From contig JALRAA010000062.1 of the NCBI GenBank assembly GCA_023262645.1, positions 1 through 7,405 on the forward strand: DNA of 7,405 nt. The letters run 5' to 3'. Position numbers and translations under genes: made by a program. Positions 1-5,365 of the stretch are shown here, one piece after another. Each line of letters begins with the position of its first letter. Positions within the stretch are counted from its first letter, which is position 1. Origin of the DNA: Burkholderiaceae bacterium. GTDB lineage: Bacteria; Pseudomonadota; Gammaproteobacteria; Burkholderiales; Burkholderiaceae_C. Below the pieces are notes generated by a model. The model was not told the origin of the DNA and did not search any database. It saw only the letters and a program-made list of their open reading frames with translations.

Positions 1-661
1 TAGAGGCAATTTCTGTGAGTAGCGCTTGAAATTCCACATTAGGAAAGGGCAGACCCAGTTCTTTCACAATGGTGCCGCCTGCAGCGAGATAGCCCTCTTT
101 GAACCCTTCACCTGCTTCGTCGCCAGCGGCATATTTCCAAGTGATCCAAACGGCTTTTTTGTGGCCTTTTTGCACCATGACTTTGCCCAACGCCAACGTG
201 GGTTGGCTGTTGGTGAAGGATGTGCGGAATACATTCGGTGCGCACAATGCGCGCGTGGCAGCATGCATACCGGCATTGGGAATGATGTTGAGCACACCGG
301 TTTCGCGGGCGACTTTGTGTATGCCCATTTGCACGCCTGAGTGAACAGTGCCCATCAGCACATCTACTTTGTCTCGCTGTACCAATTTGTTGGCGTTCTC
401 CACGCCTTTGGACGGCTCTGATTCGTCGTCAACTTTGAAATATTCAATGTCTCTGCCACCGAGCTTGTTGCCTTTTTCTTCCAAGGCCATGCGAAACCCG
501 TTGTCACAAGCGATTCCGAGTTGGGCAAAGGTGCCGGTGTAGGGCAACATCAAACCGATGCGAATTTTGGCGCTTTGAGCGCGGGCGGGAAGCACCAGCC
601 CGGTTGAGGCAGCACCGATAAGAGCGGCGGAATGGGTCAGTACTTGTCGACGCGAAGTCAT
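1..661 (-). CDS. ABC transporter substrate-binding protein (LivJ/Peripla_BP_6 family), 3'-truncated by window edge
   Basis: This is the periplasmic ligand-binding subunit of a branched-chain amino-acid-family ABC importer. Only the first 220 residues are present, of about 390-410 usual for the family. The N-terminus has a twin-arginine segment (SRRQVL, residues 3-8), a hydrophobic stretch and a likely cleavage after ARA at about residue 28, so export by Tat is probable. The mature protein opens with IRIGLMLPYTGTFAQLG (33-49), the usual first beta-strand and ligand loop of this fold. VDDESEPSKGVENANKLV (78-94) and VLMGTVHSG (101-109) are also typical. The start ATG (661-659) has GGAGAA four bases upstream. 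It lies 37 bp after the ligase stop on the same strand, which suggests one operon, so an aromatic acid is a more likely ligand than an amino acid. The ligand is inferred from context only; membrane and ATPase subunits would lie beyond the left edge. Confidence 0.9.
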   Translation of the reverse strand, partial: MTSRRQVLTHSAALIGAASTGLVLPARAQSAKIRIGLMLPYTGTFAQLGIACDNGFRMALEEKGNKLGGRDIEYFKVDDESEPSKGVENANKLVQRDKVDVLMGTVHSGVQMGIHKVARETGVLNIIPNAGMHAATRALCAPNVFRTSFTNSQPTLALGKVMVQKGHKKAVWITWKYAAGDEAGEGFKEGYLAAGGTIVKELGLPFPNVEFQALLTEIAS

Positions 662-665
662 GGCG

Positions 666-671
666 TTCTCC
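666..671 (-). promoter_or_regulatory. Shine-Dalgarno GGAGAA of the substrate-binding protein gene
   Basis: On the minus strand GGAGAA is followed by CGCC and then the ATG at 661-659. It lies in the 37-bp gap after the ligase gene, where I see no terminator hairpin, which supports co-transcription with independent translation initiation. Confidence 0.7.
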
Positions 672-698
672 AAAGAAGACGGTAAACAGGAAAGGGTG

Positions 699-2270
699 TC
701 ATGCACGCAGTTTAAACCGCTGAATCTTGCCCGTTGCCGTTTTGGGCAATTCGTTCAAAAAGCTGACCCAGCGGGGATATTTGTAGGGTGCCAGTTGGCC
801 TTTGACATGGGCTTGCAACTCGGTTTCGCTGGCGGCATGGCCAGGTTTGAGCACCACATAGGCTTTGGGTTTGACCAAGCCTTCTTCGTCGGCATGGCCG
901 ACCACAGCTGCTTCAAGCACTGCGGTATGCGTCATTAAAGAGGCTTCAACTTCAAAGGGAGACACATAGATGCCACCCACTTTGAGCATGTCATCGCTGC
1001 GACCGCCATAGGTGTAGTAGCCATCAGCATCGCGGCTGTATTTGTCGCCACTGCGGGTCCATTCGCCTGCGAAAGTGTGTTTGGTTTTTTCCCGGTTGCG
1101 CCAGTACATCAACGCAGAGCTGGGGCCTTGGATTTGCAATTCCCCAAGTTCGCCGTCGGCACATTCCGCGCCTTCATCGTTCACCAATCGGAGTCGGTAG
1201 CCAGGCACTGGGTGTCCAGTGGTGCCATAGCGCACGCGACCGGGTTGATTGGATAAAAAAATATGCAGCATTTCGGTCGAACCAATGCCATCCAAAATTT
1301 CAACGCCGTATTCGGCTTGCCATTTGTGCCCGATCTCCGCCGGCAAAGCCTCACCCGCGCTGGTGCACACACGCAAATGGAGTTGCGATGCGGTTGGCCT
1401 TTGTGCATGCGCCATCAGTCCAGCAAACAATGTGGGCACACCGTAAAAAACCGTGGGCTGATGCGTTTGCAGCACCTCAAACACATCGGCAGGTGTCGGA
1501 CGTGAACCCAGCAACACCGTGGTGGCACCCACCGTCAAAGGAAAACTCAGGGCATTGCCCAACCCATAGGCAAAGAACAATTTGGCTGCTGAAAACACCA
1601 CATCGTCCTCGCGAAGACCCAGCACGCCACGGCCATACAACTCGGCGGTGTAGATCAAATGGCTGTGCAAATGCACTGTGCCCTTGGGAGAACCGGTCGA
1701 GCCACTGGAATACAACCAAAAACACACATCGTCAGCCAAGGTCGGTGCGTGTTGAGGCAGCGGATCGTGGCTCTTCAACAGGTCTGGCATGCCCACACAA
1801 CCGGGGGCGGTGTCATGGGTATCTGAGACGATGAGAATGGGCTGGCTCAATTGGGAAATGATCGGCTCAAACACCGACCACAAGGCTTTAGAGACCAACA
1901 AAGCACGGGCGCGGGAGTCTTGCAACATGTACAAATAATCTTGCGAGGTCAGCAAGGTGTTGACCGCCACAGGCACCACGCCCGCCAAAATACAGCCTAA
2001 AAAAGCCACGGGCCAATGCACACCATCATGCATGCAAAGCAGCACACGGTCTTCGGGTTGCAAGCCGCTTTGCAACAGGCCTTGGGCGAAACGGTGGGCT
2101 TGATCGTTGAGCTCAGCAAATGTGAGTTGCTTGCCGCTGTGCGCCTCGATGTAAGCAAGCTTTTCTGAGCGCTTGCCATGTCGCAACAACAGGTCGGCAG
2201 CTGCGTTGTACTGCCGGGGAATATCGATATGGGGAGGCGACACCTGGTGATTGGCTTGGCTGAGCTGCAT
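699..2270 (-). CDS. benzoate-CoA ligase family protein (aromatic acid:CoA ligase, AMP-forming)
   Basis: This cytoplasmic enzyme of the ANL superfamily activates a carboxylic acid with ATP to an acyl-adenylate and then to the CoA thioester. All core motifs are present: P-loop YSSGSTGSPKGTV (187-199), SAGEALP (304-310), GIGSTEM (328-334), SGDKY (407-411), hinge GGRSDDMLKVGG (422-433) and KTATGKIQR (510-518), where Lys515 should be the adenylation lysine. AKLFFAYGLGN (229-239) is the signature I associate with benzoate-CoA ligases (BadA/BclA type). The 523-residue length fits. The ATG at 2270 has a modest AGG four bases upstream and gives a normal N-terminus. Followed by a solute-binding protein, it probably feeds benzoyl-CoA (or a hydroxy- or amino-benzoyl-CoA) into an aromatic pathway such as the aerobic box route. 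No box genes are visible, so the exact substrate is uncertain. Confidence 0.93.
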   Translation of the reverse strand: MQLSQANHQVSPPHIDIPRQYNAAADLLLRHGKRSEKLAYIEAHSGKQLTFAELNDQAHRFAQGLLQSGLQPEDRVLLCMHDGVHWPVAFLGCILAGVVPVAVNTLLTSQDYLYMLQDSRARALLVSKALWSVFEPIISQLSQPILIVSDTHDTAPGCVGMPDLLKSHDPLPQHAPTLADDVCFWLYSSGSTGSPKGTVHLHSHLIYTAELYGRGVLGLREDDVVFSAAKLFFAYGLGNALSFPLTVGATTVLLGSRPTPADVFEVLQTHQPTVFYGVPTLFAGLMAHAQRPTASQLHLRVCTSAGEALPAEIGHKWQAEYGVEILDGIGSTEMLHIFLSNQPGRVRYGTTGHPVPGYRLRLVNDEGAECADGELGELQIQGPSSALMYWRNREKTKHTFAGEWTRSGDKYSRDADGYYTYGGRSDDMLKVGGIYVSPFEVEASLMTHTAVLEAAVVGHADEEGLVKPKAYVVLKPGHAASETELQAHVKGQLAPYKYPRWVSFLNELPKTATGKIQRFKLRA

Positions 2271-2287
2271 GGCACCTGCAAGTATGT

Positions 2288-2328
2288 AATTTGCTGCAGA
2301 TTATTGCCCAAGGCATCTGCAACAAATT
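2288..2328. promoter_or_regulatory. 41-bp inverted repeat upstream of the benzoate-CoA ligase gene (putative operator or leader hairpin)
   Basis: The left arm AATTTGCTGCAGAT (2288-2301) and right arm ATCTGCAACAAATT (2315-2328) are complementary at 13 of 14 positions. The 13-base spacer holds a second, smaller inverted repeat, TGCC-CAA-GGCA (2305-2315), sharing one base with the outer arm. The element ends 18 bp before the ligase ATG and lies between that gene and the divergent tRNA-Pro. No U-tract follows on either strand, so it is not a standard terminator. A dimeric repressor site is the likeliest reading; a stem-loop in the ligase mRNA leader is the alternative. Confidence 0.6.
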
Positions 2329-2360
2329 GCATCCTGTCCAAGCACAGGTGTTTGTGCGGG

Positions 2361-2366
2361 TAGAAT
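2361..2366 (+). promoter_or_regulatory. -10 element of the tRNA-Pro promoter
   Basis: TAGAAT matches TATAAT at five of six positions and ends eight bases before the tRNA-Pro 5' end, so transcription would begin at or just before the mature tRNA. I find no good -35 at normal spacing: TTGCAT (2327-2332) is 28 bp away, which is too far. Confidence 0.45.
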
Positions 2367-2374
2367 GCGTGGAT

Positions 2375-2451
<77 letters not shown>

Positions 2452-2456
2452 TTCAG

Positions 2457-2482
2457 AAAAAAGGCCCGATGGGCCTTTTTTT
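2457..2482 (+). terminator. Rho-independent terminator between the two tRNA genes, symmetrical and probably bidirectional
   Basis: Six A's, GGCCC, loop GAT, GGGCC and seven T's form an ideal intrinsic terminator six bases past the CCA of tRNA-Pro. It works equally well read from the minus strand, where it would stop transcripts from the exported-protein gene pair (2571-4102) after they cross tRNA-Arg in antisense. Only seven bases separate it from tRNA-Arg. Confidence 0.85.
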
Positions 2483-2489
2483 ATGGCAA

Positions 2490-2566
2490 CTGCCCGTAGC
2501 TCAGTTGGATAGAGCAACAGCCTTCTAAGCTGTGGGTCGGGGGTTCGATCCCCTCCGGGCAGGCCA
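2490..2566 (+). tRNA. tRNA-Arg (anticodon UCU)
   Basis: This is a 77-nt cloverleaf with encoded CCA. The acceptor stem CTGCCCG (2490-2496) pairs perfectly with CGGGCAG (2556-2562); G2563 is the discriminator. The D-arm is GCTC/GAGC. The anticodon stem is ACAGC/GCTGT with loop CTTCTAA, giving TCT, which reads AGA/AGG. The T-arm is GGGGG-TTCGATC-CCCTC with one G-U pair. The gene ends four bases before the stop codon of the convergent minus-strand gene and begins seven bases after a strong terminator. Confidence 0.96.
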
Positions 2567-2570
2567 CGTA

Positions 2571-3383
2571 TCAGTGCCCACCGCCGCCAGCTGGTTTTTC
2601 TTTGGCGGCCTTGTCAAAAAAGTGGTACCAGCATTCTTCTTTGGCCAAGATGTTGCTCTTGTTGTCCAAGCAGTAATAGCGCCGAATTTTTTTCTCGCGG
2701 TCTGTGATGAAGTAACTGCGGTAGAGCGTTTTATTCAGCACATACATGATGGCGGTTCTGGATTGCGGGCATGATTCACCCAAAATGCAAGAACGCATGA
2801 CGTTGGAATTGACATACAACTCCACCGACACAATAGGAAGCTTTTTTCCATGGTGGGTTGCCACCAACCGCACGGCACAGGTGGAGCCCGTGACTTTGTC
2901 CAAACCGTCTTTTTCTGCCAGCATGTTGGCTTCCTGCGCCAGCAATTCACGATACCACTCGCCGATCACACCTCGGCAAATGAAATATTCCTCTTCATCG
3001 GTTTTGTGAAATGGCTCGATATAGGGTCGGCGCTTGGAATCGAAATAAAACAAGGGCTCTTGGCCTTCAAACGTTCTGCGGGGGCGTTCTTCCTTGGCAG
3101 GGGCCCCTCCATGGGCGTCCTTGGCGGGCGCGCCATGGGCATCGGCCTTTTTGTCGTCCTTTTTCTCTTCTTTTTTGGGCGCACCGCCGTGTGAATCCGC
3201 AGCGGGTTTGGCCGGAGCAGGGTCATTGGCCATGGCTGCGCCAACGGTGGTGATGAACAGCACCAGGCATAGACGGTAGACAAACTGAAATAAGGGTTTC
3301 ATGGCCAATCGGAAAATTTGTCTATGGGAAATCGGCATCAGCTCGCCGGTCTTGAGCATTGGAGGAATGTGTATCTCATGCAT
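2571..3383 (-). CDS. exported six-cysteine protein with His/Gly/Lys-rich linker, paralogue of the upstream lipoprotein; function unknown
   Basis: I do not recognise the family. The 270-residue product has a hydrophobic signal core (about 31-48) and likely cleavage after AMA at residue 51. A charged low-complexity linker (54-103) follows, with three copies of a D(A/S)HG(G)AP(A)K unit, then a folded domain (about 104-257) and a Gly4-His tail. Domain cysteines at 136, 169, 199, 205, 238 and 251 match those of the upstream lipoprotein, as do CxGV, SCxxxExCPxxRT-like and NKxLYRSYF-like segments. Disulfide bonding in the periplasm is therefore likely. The first ATG overlaps the upstream stop as TGATG, implying translational coupling, and I use it on that basis. 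Met28 (3302) would give a more ordinary signal peptide, but neither start has a clear Shine-Dalgarno. Confidence 0.8.
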   Translation of the reverse strand: MHEIHIPPMLKTGELMPISHRQIFRLAMKPLFQFVYRLCLVLFITTVGAAMANDPAPAKPAADSHGGAPKKEEKKDDKKADAHGAPAKDAHGGAPAKEERPRRTFEGQEPLFYFDSKRRPYIEPFHKTDEEEYFICRGVIGEWYRELLAQEANMLAEKDGLDKVTGSTCAVRLVATHHGKKLPIVSVELYVNSNVMRSCILGESCPQSRTAIMYVLNKTLYRSYFITDREKKIRRYYCLDNKSNILAKEECWYHFFDKAAKEKPAGGGGH

Positions 3384-4102
3384 CAGTCAATGGTGTAGCA
3401 GGTTTCGTCTTTGTGCCATTTGCCAGTGTCCGTCACGCAATGGTGTTGAACCAATTTACGGCTGATTTCCGACAAGAAGTAAGAACGGTACAAGGCTTTT
3501 TTATTGGGCACAAAATTCACGGTTCTGAACACAGGGCATTCTTCATTGCGAATGCAGCGGTCAAACTGTTTGGCGTTTTCAAACAGTTGAATACTGATGC
3601 GACCGGGGGTGAGACTTTTTTCGGTGGCGAAGGTGACGATACAGGTTTTTGGATCCACAAATTGCAGTTCAGCCAGTTCGTTGAAGTAGTTCATTTCAGC
3701 CACCATGAGTTCTGCAAACCAGGGGGTCACCACACCTTTGCATTCGTAGTAATCCAACTTGTCAGAGTGGTAGACGACCTCTCCCAACGGCTTGAGGGTT
3801 TTGTCCAGCATGATCATGGGTTCTTTGCCGGAGTTGGGTGGTCTGGCCTTGGAGGCGCGTGGCGCTTCTTGTTGTCCTTCTTTGCTGCTGAGGCCTTCGT
3901 TGAGTACCGATTCGACTCGGCGACTCAACATGTCGTCTTCTTGTTTTTTATCTGCCTGATTTTTTTCTGGCACAGGTAAAAATTTGCTTTCTTTGGATGA
4001 CTTGTCGTCAGAGCAAGCGGTGAGTGCAGTGGCGACACACATCGCAAGGCATAAGCATGCAACGGAGCGAATTGTGAATGGCTGTAAAAAAAGCTTTCCC
4101 AT
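3383..4102 (-). CDS. six-cysteine lipoprotein, paralogue of the downstream exported protein; function unknown
   Basis: I do not recognise the family. From Met at 4102 the product is 239 residues, with a lipoprotein signal peptide ending in a lipobox LTAC, Cys30 being the lipidated residue. Ser-Asp follow at +2/+3, so retention in the inner membrane is not indicated and outer-membrane sorting is likely. A polar linker (31-105) leads to a domain (about 110-239) with cysteines at 121, 154, 183, 189, 222 and 235. The intervals 33-29-6-33-13 compare with 33-30-6-33-13 in the downstream protein. Shared segments include YxCxGVxxxW, RCIxxExCPxxRT and NKxALYRSYF. An upstream in-frame ATG (4165) would add 21 residues before the signal peptide, which makes it less likely. 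No Shine-Dalgarno precedes either ATG. The stop codon overlaps the next gene's start. Confidence 0.83.
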   Translation of the reverse strand: MGKLFLQPFTIRSVACLCLAMCVATALTACSDDKSSKESKFLPVPEKNQADKKQEDDMLSRRVESVLNEGLSSKEGQQEAPRASKARPPNSGKEPMIMLDKTLKPLGEVVYHSDKLDYYECKGVVTPWFAELMVAEMNYFNELAELQFVDPKTCIVTFATEKSLTPGRISIQLFENAKQFDRCIRNEECPVFRTVNFVPNKKALYRSYFLSEISRKLVQHHCVTDTGKWHKDETCYTID

Positions 4103-4201
4103 GCGGGTAATTATCAACTCAAGACCATGCTTGTTTCTTGTCGTGTGTGAATAAAACATGAACATGGATTTGTGTAATTGAATAATTAAATGGTGTTTTA
4201 C

Positions 4202-4228
4202 TGAATAAAAATAATTTTTTTATATTCA
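4202..4228 (-). terminator. AT-only hairpin after the repeat-protein gene (weak terminator candidate)
   Basis: TGAATA (4202-4207) and TATTCA (4223-4228) are perfect inverted arms around an A-run/T-run core that also pairs, with one bulge. It begins 13 bases past the stop codon of the minus-strand gene at 4242. The whole gap from 4103 to 4241 is very AT-rich compared with the genes around it. With only one G-C pair per stem the hairpin would be weak, so this may instead be promoter or nucleoid-protein DNA for the lipoprotein gene. Confidence 0.3.
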
Positions 4229-4241
4229 TTTCAATGGTTTG

Positions 4242-5171
4242 TCAGGCCACAGACTTGATCGAGTAAGGATTTTTCATTTTTGACAAAGCCAAGTCCGCTT
4301 TTTTGTTTTGTTCACGGGTGATTTCTAGTGGGGTGATGTTGCCAATTTGTGTGATGCCCGTGAGTTTTTTGTTGTTGCTGGCAATGAAATCGATATTTTT
4401 TGAAATATTGGCCGAGGTGTCTCTGATATTCAAATAAAACTCGGTGGAGTATTTGTTGAAAAGTGCAGACAAGGCTTTGCCTTGCGCAATATTGGTGGTG
4501 ATCGACGAGCCTTTGAATGCCTCGATACCCGTCAGCATGCCCATGTCATCCAATACTTTCAAGCCCATGTAATTGGCAGCCAGCGCTTGTGTGTCTTCAA
4601 AGGGGGTGAACTTGGCCAACGTGCTGGTGGGTTGCACCGTCACGGTTTGGCCATTGGTGGTCGTGGTGCTCGGTGTCGTAGCGGTTCCGCCGACGGTGGA
4701 AGTGACTTGGGTTTGAATTTGAAATTTGCCATTCACCGATTTGCTCCACAACTGAGAATCCCAAGGAGAAATGGTTTGCTTTGCGTTGGCATCGTTGGAA
4801 GGTGTCAACACTATTTTGTTGATCTTGGCGTTGTTCTCACGCAGGATGGAAAGGTTGGCATTCAGGGCACCGAAGTTATCGGTGAGTACCAAGGTGTTGT
4901 CAGAAAACTTGGCCAGCAGGGGTTGGTATTGCTTGATTTGTGCGCCGTTTAAATTCAATTTGTCATTGGCGCTGGTGAAGGTGATTTGCGTGATTTGTGC
5001 CTGTATGTCTTTGAGTTCTTTCAAGTTGCCGGTCACGTTGGCCGCGGTGTCACTGATGGTCACCTTGAGGCGGTTGTTCAATTTCATGGCGGCCAACGCC
5101 TCAGCCACCGTGAATATTTTCGCGGGGGGCTTGTAGACATTGTTTGCCACACTGACCGAACTGACCTGCAT
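4242..5171 (-). CDS. DTAAN-type repeat protein, adhesin-like, compact; function unknown
   Basis: The 309-residue product shows three related modules with the pattern (T/I)xDTAANhxxNLxxL...IxxI: residues 35-66 (clearest, ISDTAANVTGNL), 93-124 (degenerate, LTDNFGALNANL) and 245-276 (IRDTSANISKNI). Between the first two, LNLNGAQIKQYQPLLAKF resembles the LTLTAAQYxxxxxxLAKI segment that accompanies such repeats in very large RTX-type and adhesin proteins, as I recall them. A Ser/Thr-rich linker spans 152-185. There is no signal peptide, no cysteine and no glycine-rich calcium nonapeptide, so the protein is either cytoplasmic or exported by a leaderless route such as type I secretion. The start at 5171 is set by AAAGGA six bases upstream; an in-frame ATG at 5207 lacks this. 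Upstream lie a hairpin and a sigma-54-like promoter. Confidence 0.82.
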   Translation of the reverse strand: MQVSSVSVANNVYKPPAKIFTVAEALAAMKLNNRLKVTISDTAANVTGNLKELKDIQAQITQITFTSANDKLNLNGAQIKQYQPLLAKFSDNTLVLTDNFGALNANLSILRENNAKINKIVLTPSNDANAKQTISPWDSQLWSKSVNGKFQIQTQVTSTVGGTATTPSTTTTNGQTVTVQPTSTLAKFTPFEDTQALAANYMGLKVLDDMGMLTGIEAFKGSSITTNIAQGKALSALFNKYSTEFYLNIRDTSANISKNIDFIASNNKKLTGITQIGNITPLEITREQNKKADLALSKMKNPYSIKSVA

Positions 5172-5177
5172 ATTTTT

Positions 5178-5183
5178 TCCTTT
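5178..5183 (-). promoter_or_regulatory. Shine-Dalgarno AAAGGA that fixes the start of the repeat-protein gene
   Basis: On the minus strand AAAGGA is followed by six A/T bases (AAAAAT) and the ATG at 5171-5169. It favours this ATG over the in-frame ATG 36 bases upstream. Confidence 0.75.
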
Positions 5184-5194
5184 GAAGTCACCCA

Positions 5195-5214
5195 AGCGGC
5201 AAGACATTGCCGCT
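5195..5214 (-). promoter_or_regulatory. perfect 8-bp inverted repeat in the leader of the repeat-protein gene
   Basis: AGCGGCAA (5195-5202) and TTGCCGCT (5207-5214) are perfect complements around GACA. The 20-bp element ends 11 bases from the Shine-Dalgarno. In RNA it would be a GC-rich tetraloop hairpin close to the ribosome site; in DNA it could be an operator. It has no U-tract on either strand, so it is not a standard terminator. Confidence 0.55.
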
Positions 5215-5276
5215 CACAGACCCTTTCAAGGCCGTTTGAGCGCCATTTGTTTGCCGTTTCCGGTTCTTTCAGTTGA

Positions 5277-5292
5277 TGCAAGTTGTGCGCCA
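5277..5292 (-). promoter_or_regulatory. putative sigma-54 (-24/-12) promoter for the repeat-protein gene
   Basis: The minus strand reads TGGCGCACAACTTGCA. Against the sigma-54 consensus TGGCACG-N4-TTGCW it matches 10 of 12 defined bases, including the essential GG and GC dinucleotides ten bases apart. Transcription would begin near 5266, leaving a leader of about 95 nt that contains the 5195-5214 hairpin. No sigma-70 pair of similar quality is visible upstream of this gene. An activator site has not been identified. Confidence 0.45.
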
Positions 5293-5310
5293 TGCCGTTT
5301 GAATCGGCAT
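5292..5310. repeat. inverted repeat ATGCCG-N7-CGGCAT in the divergent intergenic region
   Basis: Perfect 6-bp arms (5292-5297 and 5305-5310) flank a 7-bp spacer. The element touches the upstream edge of the sigma-54-like site and lies 55 bp before the beta-barrel gene start, so a bound protein could affect both divergent genes. Arms this short can arise by chance. Confidence 0.35.
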
Positions 5311-5351
5311 CGGGCTACAGAAGTCAGCCGATTTGTCGAACTCTCTTATGT

Positions 5352-5357
5352 GGGGTG
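5352..5357 (+). promoter_or_regulatory. Shine-Dalgarno GGGGTG that selects the start of the outer-membrane protein gene
   Basis: GGGGTG matches the GAGGTG part of the anti-SD complement with one mismatch and sits eight bases before the ATG at 5366. The in-frame TTG at 5333 and ATG at 5348 have nothing comparable upstream. Confidence 0.5.
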
Positions 5358-5365
5358 TTTGGGCA

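Noticed and set aside
1388..1834. Plus-strand 148-residue open frame inside the ligase gene
   Set aside because: The ligase on the opposite strand has every adenylation motif intact across this region; the shadow is low-complexity Arg/His/Thr-rich.
2490..2571. tRNA-Arg as an integration site for a mobile element carrying the envelope genes
   Set aside because: No integrase is present, and I found no second copy of the tRNA 3' end elsewhere in the window.
3359..3979. Long plus-strand open frame of 206 residues opposite the lipoprotein gene
   Set aside because: It is a frame shadow: it is Phe-rich with no recognisable domain, while the opposite strand has a lipobox and a cysteine pattern shared with a paralogue.
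5172..5207. Earlier ATG (5207) for the repeat-protein gene, adding 12 residues
   Set aside because: The extension would be translated through the perfect hairpin and lacks a Shine-Dalgarno, whereas the ATG at 5171 has AAAGGA six bases upstream.
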